Positions 44,490 to 53,842 of a DNA stretch of 64,000 nt are shown here, piece by piece; position 1 is the first letter of the stretch; each line of letters opens with the position of its first letter. The stretch spans positions 186,001 to 250,000 of the forward strand of contig JAPLNL010000119.1 in assembly GCA_026692905.1 (NCBI GenBank). Reading direction: 5' to 3'. The notes below the pieces were generated by a model. The model was not told the origin of the DNA. It did not search any database and worked only from the letters and a program-made list of their open reading frames with translations. This DNA is from Planctomycetota bacterium (GTDB lineage Bacteria > Planctomycetota > Planctomycetia > Pirellulales > Pirellulaceae). The position numbers and the translations under genes are program-made.

Positions 44490-46146
44490 AACTTTGATTG
44501 GTGGCAGGTTGATTAGGCAAAATCACTTCGAATCGAGTGCCGCAGTTGGGCCCTTGGCTTTTGGGCAAAATTCGGCCACCATGGTCCGCGATGATGCGGC
44601 TGGTGATGGGCAGTCCGAGGCCTGTTCCACGACCATCCCGTCGTCGGGTGAAGAAAGGCTCGAAAAGATGCTGCAAAACCTCCTCGGTCATGCCGCATCC
44701 ATTGTCTTCGATTACCAACTTGACCGAGTCATGCAGGGCCTCAAGTGTGATGGAAACGAACCCGTCACTTCTAGCGGGATCCAATGATTCCAGGGAATTC
44801 GTAAGCAAGTTCAGTACTACTTGTTTCATTTCTTGAGGGCTAGCCCACGCGATCATTGGCATCGGACGAGGTTGGAATTCGATTCTTCGAGTTCGGAATT
44901 GACCAAGATGTCGTACCATATCTACGACATCGCCCACAATCTCATTCATGTCAATCGAATGCTTGCGTTGCTCGGTTCCCAGTCGAGAAAAGTCGAGTAG
45001 CTTTTCGGTAATTCCTTTGCATCGGAAGGCTTCGTCTTGAATGCGTCGCAGGTAGGTCCGAAGTGTATCTAGATCGAAACCTGAGGCTGGCGTTTCGGTG
45101 GCATTTTCATCTTCAGTCGCAATTGGGTGAAGGATTCGATGGAGCCGTGACTCGAGCGCCTCGGCACTCCAAGCGATCGAAGCCAGTGGGTTGTTGATTT
45201 CATGAGCGACACCAGCCGCCAAGAAGCCGACGCTGGCAAGCTGTTCGTTGCGAATTACCTCCTGAGATCGCTCGCGAACTTGATCATTGAGCTCGCGCTG
45301 AATACTGAGGAAACTCGCTGCACCTAAATTGATTGCATCTGCCAGTTCCGATAGTTCGTCTTTGCTGTCGATATGAATACGATGCGCGAAGTCTCCTGCG
45401 GCGACACGTCGTGAACCGGCCAAGAGCTCTTTGAACGGTTTAATGACAGCGATGCGAGCATAAAGAATCAGGCCGACAAGCAAAAACGTGGCCAGAATCG
45501 CACTGCTCCAGGCTAGGATGATCCAAGTCTGATATCGTGATTTGACTTCTTCTTTGAAGCTAGCCATTCGATTGCCAAAAAACGTAGGTAGCTCGTGCGC
45601 TAGTATCGAGAGTCGTTCGAGATCTTGCATTTGCTCCAACGCTTTGTCTACTCGAAGCGATTCCAACAAAATCAAATGACGGAACCAAATTGCGTTGAGT
45701 ATTTGGGACAACTCGGCCGATTTCGCAAATTCGTCGGTCAAATCTGCCAGGAAAGGATCATCGATATCGGCTTGTTCCAGTCGCGATTTATATCTGGCGA
45801 GTACGACGCGTACGTGATTCAGCTTATCGCCGAATTGACGCTGGCTTTTCAATGCTTCCATTGAACGAATCCCAACGTCCAATTCCTTAGGAGACAACGG
45901 AAACTCCGAAGGGTCTCTCAAATCCATCTGTTGAAAAGTAAGCCGTAAATCGTCAATGGAACGCGTCAAGTCAGCGGTATAACGCATCTCCGAGGCGCGA
46001 CTGCTCAATGTCCTTGCCAGATCACGATAGGCGTACACGCCGCGAAAACTACTATAGCCAAGAACAGCGATGACAAGTCCGAGTACGACCATCGAAACGA
46101 GCAATTTCTTGCGAATCGTCGATCTAGAAATCCAAGGTATGCCCAT
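44458..46146 (-). CDS. Membrane sensor histidine kinase
   Basis: Protein of 562 aa, the partner of the NtrC-type regulator. It has a first helix near residues 15-35 and a helical periplasmic sensor region of about 170 aa. A second helix (ILAWSSAILATFLLVGLILY), a HAMP domain and a HisKA domain with VAHEINNPLASIAWS (His acceptor) follow. The HATPase has NSLES, IEDNGCGM and GRGTGLGLP. Stimulus unknown. The ATG at 46146 is preferred because the upstream 27 in-frame codons lie in palindrome-like intergenic sequence. Confidence 0.92.
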   Translation of the reverse strand: MGIPWISRSTIRKKLLVSMVVLGLVIAVLGYSSFRGVYAYRDLARTLSSRASEMRYTADLTRSIDDLRLTFQQMDLRDPSEFPLSPKELDVGIRSMEALKSQRQFGDKLNHVRVVLARYKSRLEQADIDDPFLADLTDEFAKSAELSQILNAIWFRHLILLESLRVDKALEQMQDLERLSILAHELPTFFGNRMASFKEEVKSRYQTWIILAWSSAILATFLLVGLILYARIAVIKPFKELLAGSRRVAAGDFAHRIHIDSKDELSELADAINLGAASFLSIQRELNDQVRERSQEVIRNEQLASVGFLAAGVAHEINNPLASIAWSAEALESRLHRILHPIATEDENATETPASGFDLDTLRTYLRRIQDEAFRCKGITEKLLDFSRLGTEQRKHSIDMNEIVGDVVDMVRHLGQFRTRRIEFQPRPMPMIAWASPQEMKQVVLNLLTNSLESLDPARSDGFVSITLEALHDSVKLVIEDNGCGMTEEVLQHLFEPFFTRRRDGRGTGLGLPITSRIIADHGGRILPKSQGPNCGTRFEVILPNQPATNQSYDNTHEKIAA

Positions 46147-46318
46147 CGTTCCAGTCCATTTACTCGGGTTACTTACGGCTTCGGTAACCCGACGCGTTAG
46201 CGAGGAGTTTGGCGTTACTCTTCGCAAAAGGTGGCGGTACCGATTAAGCCTTCGGCTGACCGTTAATCGATCAAGTCTACAACCGTACGTCTACGGCTCA
46301 GTTGGTGCACACAAATCA

Positions 46319-47305
46319 TCAACGAGCAAATCCTTCTTGCGAGACGCCTCGAAATGAGGTTTGTGGATAATAAGGCTGAGGAGGTGACACTTGTTGCGGC
46401 GTAATCGCCTGCGGTCCTGTCTGTCCCAAATTGATCACCTTGTAGCCGTTCATGCCAGGCAACTGGAACTGAGTCATGTTATCAGGAGCTAAACTATTAA
46501 CGACGTATGAAGCGATTGAGATTTCGAGCTCTATTACGTCGCTGCCGGCAGGCATCAATTGAACTTTGACTTGATGTGGCAGGCACGATTGAATGGAGGA
46601 ATAGTATTCGTGTTTGGCCTGTGTTGCATTCGCAACCAAACGACCTGTGGGATCTCGCAAGAACACTTGACGGCTATAGCCGAACTTCGGGTCGACAACC
46701 AACGTTCGAGAAAATGTCCCAATGGGCGAGGGTTCGGGGGTCGTCAGTTCGACCATACCGTCGGCCCGCGTGACAGGATCAGCAATGAGCTTATTCATGT
46801 CGATATCGCAAACCCCCATCGCCTGGATCAGCCAAACGGGCGAAACCGGCAACACGGGACGATTGGGCTGAGCGTCAAACTCGACATGCCGGGCATAGTA
46901 CATTTCTTTCGTCAGTCCCGCGCGGATGGTCATCCAAAATTCATTGTCGTTGCTGCCAATATCGACTCCCGCAACCCCCGCAACACTGGCCGTCATTCGA
47001 AACCGCTTTTCGCGAGCCCAAGTCACGTTGGTATTGATGGTCCGTTCGTTGTTGACATTCACCGTAACCGAATTGGACTGGAGCGACTGAACGTTGCGCG
47101 AGCGATTGATCGCTTCGGTGAGCTGGAACAAGGTTGGAGGGCTCGTGAACAACGGCGTTGGTTGGAACTCTGGAATCGATCGCCGAGGCATGCAAGTGGC
47201 CCCGCCGGTAACGAAGGTCAAAAGAACGATCGCCAAGCACTGCAAGGCTCTCCATGATTTTGACTCCTTCGGGCCGAAAGAGATATCGGGCGAATTAGGT
47301 TTCAC
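46319..47305 (-). CDS. Exported protein resembling LolA/LolB-type lipid-binding folds
   Basis: Protein of 328 aa. A hydrophobic segment (CLAIVLLTFVTGGATC, ending near Cys38) looks like a signal peptide, perhaps a weak lipobox. The mature part contains NNERTINTNVTWAREKRFRM and an FWMTIR strand, which recall the LolA-like beta fold found in DUF4292-type proteins. The C-terminus is Pro/Gln-rich. Its stop side is adjacent to the kinase gene's upstream region. It overlaps the end of the preceding minus-strand gene by 11 bp, so these two are co-translated. Function inferred only by fold resemblance. Confidence 0.65.
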   Translation of the reverse strand: MKPNSPDISFGPKESKSWRALQCLAIVLLTFVTGGATCMPRRSIPEFQPTPLFTSPPTLFQLTEAINRSRNVQSLQSNSVTVNVNNERTINTNVTWAREKRFRMTASVAGVAGVDIGSNDNEFWMTIRAGLTKEMYYARHVEFDAQPNRPVLPVSPVWLIQAMGVCDIDMNKLIADPVTRADGMVELTTPEPSPIGTFSRTLVVDPKFGYSRQVFLRDPTGRLVANATQAKHEYYSSIQSCLPHQVKVQLMPAGSDVIELEISIASYVVNSLAPDNMTQFQLPGMNGYKVINLGQTGPQAITPQQVSPPQPYYPQTSFRGVSQEGFAR

Positions 47306-47780
47306 AGTAAAGCAAGTCGATCAGTTTCTGGTGCAAAAATGTTACGCGATCCGAAGTTGGTGTTTGGGCCGGTACGAGAAACTCCCGTCCATTGGTCGGA
47401 TATATCAATTGCAAATGCGAAGGCTCGTCGTCGGAGCCATCGTTCGGTAACTCAGTGAGCAAGCGTCGTCGAATCAACAGGACCGCCAGCAAGTAAGCGA
47501 GATCGCCATCCTCAGGTTGTTCGCATAGTTTCTCTAAAGCATCGAGCAGAACTAGAGTTGGCGCCAACGTCAGCTTTCCGGTTCGCTTGGCGGGCATTTG
47601 ACTAACCCACCAACCGACCGTTTTTTCAGGAGGGCCATGCCAATGTTCTTTGCTAAAATCCTGGCGAACCAGCTCGCTACCTCGTTCGAGCACGACGGAG
47701 TAGTACCGCTCGCCGGGTTCGAATGGGCGTTCTCCTTTGTGGCATTTGCGCGAGCTTCGTTGAATGGTGAATTCCTGCAT
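47295..47780 (-). CDS. Conserved planctomycete protein of unknown function
   Basis: Protein of 161 aa. It starts MQEFTIQRSSRKCHKGERPF, with a single Cys/His cluster and GERYYSVVLERG. A helical region with LAYLLAVLLIRRRLL follows. There is no signal or transmembrane segment; likely cytoplasmic. I chose the ATG at 47780, where the conserved-looking sequence begins. It overlaps the next gene (exported LolA-like protein) by 11 bp. The overlap suggests a joint role in the envelope that I cannot define. Confidence 0.7.
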   Translation of the reverse strand: MQEFTIQRSSRKCHKGERPFEPGERYYSVVLERGSELVRQDFSKEHWHGPPEKTVGWWVSQMPAKRTGKLTLAPTLVLLDALEKLCEQPEDGDLAYLLAVLLIRRRLLTELPNDGSDDEPSHLQLIYPTNGREFLVPAQTPTSDRVTFLHQKLIDLLYCET

Positions 47781-47948
47781 GCGTTCGCTTTTAGAGAAAA
47801 ACGCGAACAAAATCTAGACCAGGAAAAGCGCCCTCATTCCGAGATTCAAGGGCCAGTTACCGAAACAACGGTGAATTCCAATGGCATGCGATCCCTTTCT
47901 GGGTTGAGTAATTTGCGTATTGGATGATACTGAAGTCGCGGATTTTGC

Positions 47949-48719
47949 TTGAAATCCAGCGCGGATTACTTCCCATCGAAACCCATTGTGCTTGAATTCT
48001 TCCATTCCTTAATAGCAGCCCCGGTTCTCCCTGCGACGATACTGCTCGGTGTGCTTGTGGCCTGGAGTTTAATGACCATTTTGATCGGCGGGCTCGACAG
48101 TCACCTCGCCGCTTCCTGGCACTTTCATAATCCATTTTCGGGCTCTGCACCGCTATCCGGCGGTGTCCATATGGATGCAGACGGGATAGGGCATTCGGTT
48201 GTCCATACCCTGGGTGATGCCATGGGGGCACTCGTACTGGTCCCTATGAAATGGCTGAACCTGAAACAACTGCCGCTTGTATTGTGGGCCGGAATTTTCA
48301 CGATCAGTTGGTGGTCTGTCTCAATCTTGATTTGGGTTGTATTCGATACCTCGTTAGTGAAGGAGCCTGGCCTACTAGTCATTTCCATGTTGGTCTTAAG
48401 GAATTTGCTCTTGGGTTTATTGGCGACCAAGGTCATTACGCAACCTATGCGAGGTTGGTTTGACAACAAGGAATTGACATCTGTCTCTCTCGTCGGACAG
48501 GAAGCTGAGATTAGTTCCCTTGACGCGACACCTGAAAATGGTCAAGCGAAGTTCAAGACCGATGGTGCCCCTTTGCTACTCAATGTACGAACCGATGGAC
48601 CGCATGTGCCCAAAGGCACTCGTGTCTGGCTGACCCATTACGATCCTAAAAAACGCGTTTACATCGTATCTGCGACAACGACCACATCGAACACTTCTTC
48701 CAACGGATCTAAGTCATGA
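47949..48719 (+). CDS. Membrane protein with C-terminal OB-like domain, flotillin partner (YqiJ/NfeD-like)
   Basis: Protein of 256 aa with three to four hydrophobic helices in the first ~170 residues. A soluble beta-rich C-terminal part follows (GQAEISSLDA-like start, GTRVWLTHYDPKKRVYIV), similar to the OB folds of NfeD and YqiJ proteins. Its gene overlaps the flotillin gene by four bases (ATGA), the classic NfeD/YqiJ-flotillin arrangement. The start is uncertain: TTG 47949 and a later GTG are both weak. It probably anchors or organises flotillin in the membrane. Confidence 0.75.
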   Translation: MKSSADYFPSKPIVLEFFHSLIAAPVLPATILLGVLVAWSLMTILIGGLDSHLAASWHFHNPFSGSAPLSGGVHMDADGIGHSVVHTLGDAMGALVLVPMKWLNLKQLPLVLWAGIFTISWWSVSILIWVVFDTSLVKEPGLLVISMLVLRNLLLGLLATKVITQPMRGWFDNKELTSVSLVGQEAEISSLDATPENGQAKFKTDGAPLLLNVRTDGPHVPKGTRVWLTHYDPKKRVYIVSATTTTSNTSSNGSKS

Positions 48720-50698
48720 CAGTTTTTGTAACGGTTCTCGCTATCATTTTCGTCGGGTTGCTTTTGATCGTCGCACTTGCCATCATTGCTGGTAAGTTCT
48801 ACGTCAAGGTCGGACCGGATGAGGCTATCGTAAAGACTGGCATGGGAGGATTGAAAGTCGTCATCGATGGCGGGTCGCTTATCTGGCCGGTGATCCATCG
48901 CTACGAAAAGATGGACCTGACATTGAAGAGTTTCGAAATCGCAAGAGAAGGAGCTGAGGGGCTCATCTGCAAAGACAATATCCGCGCTGATATCAAAACC
49001 GCATTCTTCATTCGTGTGGACAAAACGGCCGATGAAATCAAAGAGGTCGCACAATCTATCGGCTGCAAACGGGCGTCTCAAATCGAAACCATGCGTGAAC
49101 TCTTCGATGCCAAATTCTCCGAAGCGCTCAAAACCGTAGGGAAGCAGTTTGAATTCGTCGAACTCTACGACAAACGAGATAAATTCAAGAACGAGATCTT
49201 GAAAGTCATTGGAACCGATCTCAACGGTTACCGCTTGGATGACTGTGCGATCGATTACCTCGAACAGACTCGTCTAGAACTGCTCAACCCGAACAATATC
49301 TTAGACGCCGAAGGTATCAAGAAGATCACGGAGTTGACCTCCCAAGAAAAAATCAAAGAGAACCACTTCACCCGCGAACGGGAAAAGACCCTCAAGAAGC
49401 AGGATGTGGAAGCACAAGAAGCGATTCTCGAATTGGAACGCCAACGTATTGAAGCAACCGAACGTCAGAAGAGAGAAGTCGCCGAAATCCAAGCACGTGA
49501 AAACGCCAGTGCAACGAAATCGCGTGAAGAAAATCGTCTGGAAGGGGAACGCGCTCGAATCAATACCGAAGAGGAAATTGGAATCGCTACCCAGAATAAA
49601 GATCGAACCATTTTGGTAGCCCAAAGAAATAAAGAGCGGACCGACGGAATCGAATTGGAGCGAATTCAACGAGATCGGCAATTGGAGGTAACCGAACGGG
49701 AACGCGTCGTCGGGCTAGCGACCGTCGAAAAAGACAAAGTCCTCGAAACAGAACGACGCAATATTCAAGAAGTGATTCGAGAACGCGTTATGGTTGAGCG
49801 ATCCGTGGTCGAAGAGAAACAGAAAATCTTGGATACCGAAGCATTTGCCGCCGCCGACCGAACCAAGCGGGTTGAGGTGACCGCCGCGGAGATGGCCGCC
49901 GAACAGTCGCTTGTCAAAGAAATCAAGGCTGCTGAGGCAGCTCTCAAGTCGGCTGAAAGTCAAACAGCACAAATTCGTCTCGAGGCCGAAGCGGGTCGCG
50001 ACCAAACAGAAAAGAAATCAGAAGGCATGAAGCTGATGGCTGACGCTTCGCGTGCAGACTTCGCGGCAAAAGGGCTAGCCGAAGCCGAAGTCATGCTGGC
50101 CAAGGCTAATGCGACACAAGATCAAGGATTGGCTGAGGCACGCGTGCTCAAGGAAAAGTACAGTGCAGAGGCCCAGGGTATCACCGAGAAGGCAAATGCA
50201 ATGAAGATTCTTGATACCGTTGGCAAGGACCACGAAGAGTTTAAATTGCGTCTGGAAAAGGATAAGCAAATCGAAATCGCTGCCATCTCGGCGCAAAAAT
50301 CGATCTCCGAAAGTCAAGCGTTGGTGTTGAGCGAAGCTCTGCGATCAGCCAAAATCGATATCATCGGCGGAGATGGCCAGTTCTTCGATCAAATCAGCTC
50401 AGCTGTGCAAGGAGGCAAGGCAATCGATCGATTTGTCCTGAGTTCGAAGGTTGCGACAGACATCAAGGACACGTTCTTTTCTGGCAACCCAGAACAGTTC
50501 AAGGAACGACTGGGTGGATTACTCGAACAGTTCCACTTGGATTCAGGGGACATCAAGGATTTGAGCGTTGCCGCGTTGATCGCAAAGCTGCTTTCAAGCA
50601 GTGGTAGTGACGGTGTCCGGAATCAGCTCGTCCAACTCCTTGGGGTCGCAGGTAATTTGAATCTTGCGGACAAGCCGGTAACGAAGGTGATCGGCTAG
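48716..50698 (+). CDS. Flotillin (YqiK-like SPFH) membrane-scaffold protein
   Basis: Protein of 660 aa. One N-terminal helix (about 3-25) is followed by the SPFH domain (GPDEAIVKTGMGGLKVVIDG) to about residue 190. A long coiled coil rich in Glu, Arg, Lys and Gln (about 200-480) with EAxxA-like flotillin repeats comes next. The C-terminal domain reaches residue 660. It should oligomerise on the inner membrane, probably in ordered-lipid microdomains. It is the second gene of a two-gene operon. Confidence 0.93.
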   Translation: MTVFVTVLAIIFVGLLLIVALAIIAGKFYVKVGPDEAIVKTGMGGLKVVIDGGSLIWPVIHRYEKMDLTLKSFEIAREGAEGLICKDNIRADIKTAFFIRVDKTADEIKEVAQSIGCKRASQIETMRELFDAKFSEALKTVGKQFEFVELYDKRDKFKNEILKVIGTDLNGYRLDDCAIDYLEQTRLELLNPNNILDAEGIKKITELTSQEKIKENHFTREREKTLKKQDVEAQEAILELERQRIEATERQKREVAEIQARENASATKSREENRLEGERARINTEEEIGIATQNKDRTILVAQRNKERTDGIELERIQRDRQLEVTERERVVGLATVEKDKVLETERRNIQEVIRERVMVERSVVEEKQKILDTEAFAAADRTKRVEVTAAEMAAEQSLVKEIKAAEAALKSAESQTAQIRLEAEAGRDQTEKKSEGMKLMADASRADFAAKGLAEAEVMLAKANATQDQGLAEARVLKEKYSAEAQGITEKANAMKILDTVGKDHEEFKLRLEKDKQIEIAAISAQKSISESQALVLSEALRSAKIDIIGGDGQFFDQISSAVQGGKAIDRFVLSSKVATDIKDTFFSGNPEQFKERLGGLLEQFHLDSGDIKDLSVAALIAKLLSSSGSDGVRNQLVQLLGVAGNLNLADKPVTKVIG

Positions 50699-50744
50699 TT
50701 GTTGCAGTGCATTCCAAGGCGGAGCTACGCCCACCATTGCTCGC

Positions 50745-51197
50745 CTACTTATGCTGGCCACCTTTTCCGCCGCTTGGCCCATTTTTCCCTGCGTGGGAGC
50801 CACCATGTGAATTTCCGGCCCCAGGGCCGCGTGAATCGTTGCCTGCTTTAGGTCCTTGTTCGGTACCTCTCTTAGCAGGGCCATGACCGCTTGGCCCTAG
50901 TCCGTCTGGTCCGCCAGGTCGGTGCTCATCCCCTTTGCCCTTGGGAGGTTTGGACGGCTTGCCACTTTCCTTATCAGGTTTCGGTGGGCGTGCACCATGG
51001 CCCTGTTCTCCGACGCTCGCACTACGCCCTTTTGAGCCGCTGGCTCCGCCCGGTCCGTTACTGTGGGCACCAGCTCCTGCTCCATGCCCTTTCCCGCTGC
51101 CACCAGCTCCTCCACCACCTGGCCCGCCAGCATACGCATTGGCGAATCCAGTAATCGATACAGCAGTGAGAAAATAACCGGCGATTCTTAGCGACAT
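50745..51197 (-). CDS. Gly/Lys/Pro-rich secreted protein
   Basis: Protein of 150 aa with a clear signal peptide (MSLRIAGYFLTAVSITGFANAYA) and a mature region made almost entirely of Gly, Ser, Lys, Pro and His. It should be disordered and basic. No family recognised; an envelope or matrix role is possible. GC-rich composition follows from the glycine content. Confidence 0.65.
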   Translation of the reverse strand: MSLRIAGYFLTAVSITGFANAYAGGPGGGGAGGSGKGHGAGAGAHSNGPGGASGSKGRSASVGEQGHGARPPKPDKESGKPSKPPKGKGDEHRPGGPDGLGPSGHGPAKRGTEQGPKAGNDSRGPGAGNSHGGSHAGKNGPSGGKGGQHK

Positions 51198-51292
51198 GAA
51201 TTTGACTCCAACAAAAGGTAAGCTTTTGGTAACTAGTGGGACACCCGCCTGTGAACTCTAACTAGAAACATAGGTCGAAAAAGCTTGGAAGG

Positions 51293-51357
51293 AGCGAAGT
51301 TCGTCAAGACTTTCGGTGGTTCAGGCGATTCAGCCGAAAGTCTTGACGACTTTCGCT
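51293..51357. repeat. Palindrome family C
   Basis: Arm 51293-51316 pairs with 51334-51357 over 24 bp with one mismatch. The arm contains CGTCAAGACTTTCGG, matching the outer shell of the nested element at 40471-40646. It lies just beyond the 3' end of the OleC-like gene. Confidence 0.9.
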
Positions 51358-51373
51358 ACGCATAAGCACGCAA

Positions 51374-53104
51374 TTAGCGGAACTTTTTATTTGCCCAAAC
51401 CGTGAGCTTCTCTCGGAAAATCTTCGAGTTGTGACGTATGTCGGTAGGTAGTTTTGTTGGGTAAACCACCACCCGTTCCACCGCTTGACTGCTTGGGTTT
51501 GCTTGCAGTTGCTTCAAGACCGCCTCAGGCAGTTGATCGTTGCGAAGTTTCCGGCCGTTGGTCCCTTTGGGCCACGGTTCAACGATCACCATCGGTGTTT
51601 GCCAACCAAGCTCTCCGGTTCCAATCAGGGCAGAACGATAGATCTCGGGGTTCGCATTGACGATTGCTTCAATGGTCTCCGTAAAAAGAACCCTTGAGCC
51701 AGTGATCACGCGATGTGTCTTGCGGCCGCAAAACCAAAATCGATTTTGCGCATCAATGTATCCGACATCTCCCATGCGATGCCATATTTCTTGGCCGTCT
51801 TTGACCTTGTGAATCGCATTTTGATCCGGGCGGGTCATATATGTTTTCGATACAACTGGACCGCTAACCATCAATTCTCCGATCTCACCCACGGGTAGCT
51901 CTCGTGTCTTGGCTATATCGTCCATCGGTCCGTCTTCGATAGCGATGACGCGCCAGCGAATGCCGGAGAATGGATTGCCTACACAGGTGCCCGCACCTTG
52001 TCGCGTCAGCGCAGCTGTTTCGTGCAAAACCGTCCTCGATTCGATCGAAGCGATGGGCAACGCTTCGGTCGAGCCATAGGGAGTGTACATGCAGCCATCC
52101 GGATGCATGGCCGCTCGTACCTGTTCCAGAATTCGTGGCGGAACCGGCGCGCCTGCCGACAGCACACAACGCAGGGATTCCACGCGACGTCCTGATTCAG
52201 CACAGAAGCCGCCCACTTTCGTCCACAGCGCGGGTGAACCAAACGATTGATTGATTTGCCATTGATCGATCGCGTCCAGAAGCCGGATCGGATCAACATC
52301 CGCAGGCCGAATCGGATTCATGTCCGGCAAAATCGTCGTCGTTCCCATTACGGCATTGAAAAGCCCAAACAAGGGAAAGCAACTCAAGTCACGGCCGCCG
52401 GGCTTGATCTGATAGTGACCAGCTACTTGATCGATTTGAGCATTGAATGTGCCATGCGTATAGAGCACTCCCTTGGGTGGCCCTGTGCTGCCCGTGGTGA
52501 AGATGATAGCCGCTGGGTGGTCTCGTTGAGTGGGAGGCAATCTCAAGTCCTGAGGCGAATGCCTTTCCAATGCGTCCAAGGTAACGCCAGGAAGTCCAGG
52601 CAGCCAACGCCCCGCTGTTACATTGAGCTTCGCGTTTGGGAAACGCGATTGGAAGAAACGCAAGATGGTGTGAGCCATTGGAATTGCGATAAAACCATCT
52701 GGTTGCGTCGCCGCTAAACATTCAATGAGATTCTTGCGCCCCATTCCTGGATCGATCAACACCAGCGTTGCACCCGACTTGAGCACGGCAAAGACCAATG
52801 CAATAAAATCCTCACCGAATCGAACTAGCAATCCAATACGTTTGCCAGGGCCAATTCCCATGCTTTGCAATCCAGCTGCAATCGACGAGGAGCGACGCTC
52901 CAAATCCTCCATCGAAATGGTATCGTAGGTCCTTTGGTTGCGTTGACGATGTGAACCTCGAGGCGACGCGATTGCAATCGAATTGGGTGCAATCGTAGAT
53001 TGTGCACTTAGTCGAGCACCCACGTTGGCATGGGCTGCTTCAATGGAACTGGCATCGATTGAAAATGGCCCCGGGGCCCCCGAGTCCGCTGAGTGGAACA
53101 ACAA
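51374..53104 (-). CDS. OleC-like fatty acid/beta-lactone AMP-dependent synthetase
   Basis: ANL-superfamily ligase of 576 aa. A3 is IIFTTGSTGPPKG, A5-like is YTPYGSTEALPIASI, and A8-like is GDVGYIDAQNRFWFCGRK. CFPLFGLFNAVMGTTTILPD, SFGSPALWTKV and PTDIRHNSKI match OleC, which turns beta-hydroxy acids into beta-lactones in olefin biosynthesis. No OleA, OleB or OleD gene lies nearby, so the product here is uncertain. The start is TTG 53104, five bases after the DUF2141 stop; a GTG 27 codons inside is also possible. Last gene of a four-gene operon. Confidence 0.88.
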   Translation of the reverse strand: MLFHSADSGAPGPFSIDASSIEAAHANVGARLSAQSTIAPNSIAIASPRGSHRQRNQRTYDTISMEDLERRSSSIAAGLQSMGIGPGKRIGLLVRFGEDFIALVFAVLKSGATLVLIDPGMGRKNLIECLAATQPDGFIAIPMAHTILRFFQSRFPNAKLNVTAGRWLPGLPGVTLDALERHSPQDLRLPPTQRDHPAAIIFTTGSTGPPKGVLYTHGTFNAQIDQVAGHYQIKPGGRDLSCFPLFGLFNAVMGTTTILPDMNPIRPADVDPIRLLDAIDQWQINQSFGSPALWTKVGGFCAESGRRVESLRCVLSAGAPVPPRILEQVRAAMHPDGCMYTPYGSTEALPIASIESRTVLHETAALTRQGAGTCVGNPFSGIRWRVIAIEDGPMDDIAKTRELPVGEIGELMVSGPVVSKTYMTRPDQNAIHKVKDGQEIWHRMGDVGYIDAQNRFWFCGRKTHRVITGSRVLFTETIEAIVNANPEIYRSALIGTGELGWQTPMVIVEPWPKGTNGRKLRNDQLPEAVLKQLQANPSSQAVERVVVYPTKLPTDIRHNSKIFREKLTVWANKKFR

Positions 53105-53109
53105 AATGA

Positions 53110-53805
53110 TTACTTGATCGTGATGGGAATAACTAGCTTTGCCCCAGACTCGTTTCGCACAATAGCCGCGTTGAGGTCGATTGCCGCTTCGTTGAATTTG
53201 GGAGGTCCGAAGCCACGTTTAGGATTCGAGGAAAAACCATATCGCTCGATTGGAATGCCGAATGAATTTTTGTCCAGCCGAGAATTGTCATTTTCGTCAT
53301 GATAGGCGGAAACGGCGATTTCGCTTCTGTCTATTTCAGCGGGGAGCTTAAACTCCAGAGTCGCCTCTGCTTTCGAATCGAGAACGGAAGTCGATTCCTT
53401 TGCGATCGCATACTCCAGATCATTGAAATGGGCTTTACCCAAATACACCGCGACCCGACAAAAACCCTTGTCGTTGGCAAACCCCTCTACTTGCACGATC
53501 AGCTTCAACGTAGTCCCACTCGATGTTGGGGCCGCAACGATTTGCTCGGTAGGTCGAGATTGCTCGGTAGGTTGAGATTGCTCGGTAGGTTGAGGAGGCT
53601 TGGATGAAATCGTTGAATCAACATGAGAGTTTGTAATTGGTTTCTGCGTAGCTGGCCGATCGCAGCCGAGCAACGCTATGACACAGCAAACCAACCCAAG
53701 CCCAAACTCGATGTCTTTACCGAATCCCTTCCACGATTCGTAGCTGGATTCGCCAGAATTCGGCTCTTTCTGAATTCTGGCGAATCCCGCTACGCGATTT
53801 CCCAT
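53110..53805 (-). CDS. DUF2141 lipoprotein with a repeat-encoded N-terminus
   Basis: Protein of 231 aa. The C-terminal ~130 residues are a DUF2141 domain (GFCRVAVYLGKAHF, AYHDENDNSRLDKNSFGIP). Before it lies a lipobox (LVCCVIALLGC) and a Thr/Gln-rich linker made of three near-identical hexapeptides encoded by an 18-bp tandem repeat. The first ~30 codons are palindrome family B read in frame. No usable start codon lies between that repeat and the signal helix, so the protein seems to begin inside or before the repeat. DUF2141 function is unknown. Confidence 0.72.
   Translation of the reverse strand: MGNRVAGFARIQKEPNSGESSYESWKGFGKDIEFGLGLVCCVIALLGCDRPATQKPITNSHVDSTISSKPPQPTEQSQPTEQSRPTEQIVAAPTSSGTTLKLIVQVEGFANDKGFCRVAVYLGKAHFNDLEYAIAKESTSVLDSKAEATLEFKLPAEIDRSEIAVSAYHDENDNSRLDKNSFGIPIERYGFSSNPKRGFGPPKFNEAAIDLNAAIVRNESGAKLVIPITIK
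53542..53595. repeat. 18-bp in-frame tandem repeat, three copies
   Basis: Three 18-bp units with one or two differences encode PTEQSQ-type hexapeptides in the DUF2141 protein's linker. They could vary in number without breaking the frame. Confidence 0.9.
53739..53794. repeat. Palindrome family B inside a coding start
   Basis: Arm 53739-53761 pairs with 53772-53794 with one mismatch over 23 bp, around a ten-base loop. The arm matches CGTAGCTGGATTCGCCAGAA of the copy at 21729. It lies in frame within the N-terminal coding sequence of the DUF2141 lipoprotein. Confidence 0.92.
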
Positions 53806-53842
53806 TGTGGCGTTTGCCTTATTCAAGATTGGTCCCGCTCAA

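Noticed and set aside
46559-47257. 232-codon plus-strand frame
   Set aside because: It is antisense to the LolA-like exported gene, which has a signal peptide and gene overlap supporting it.
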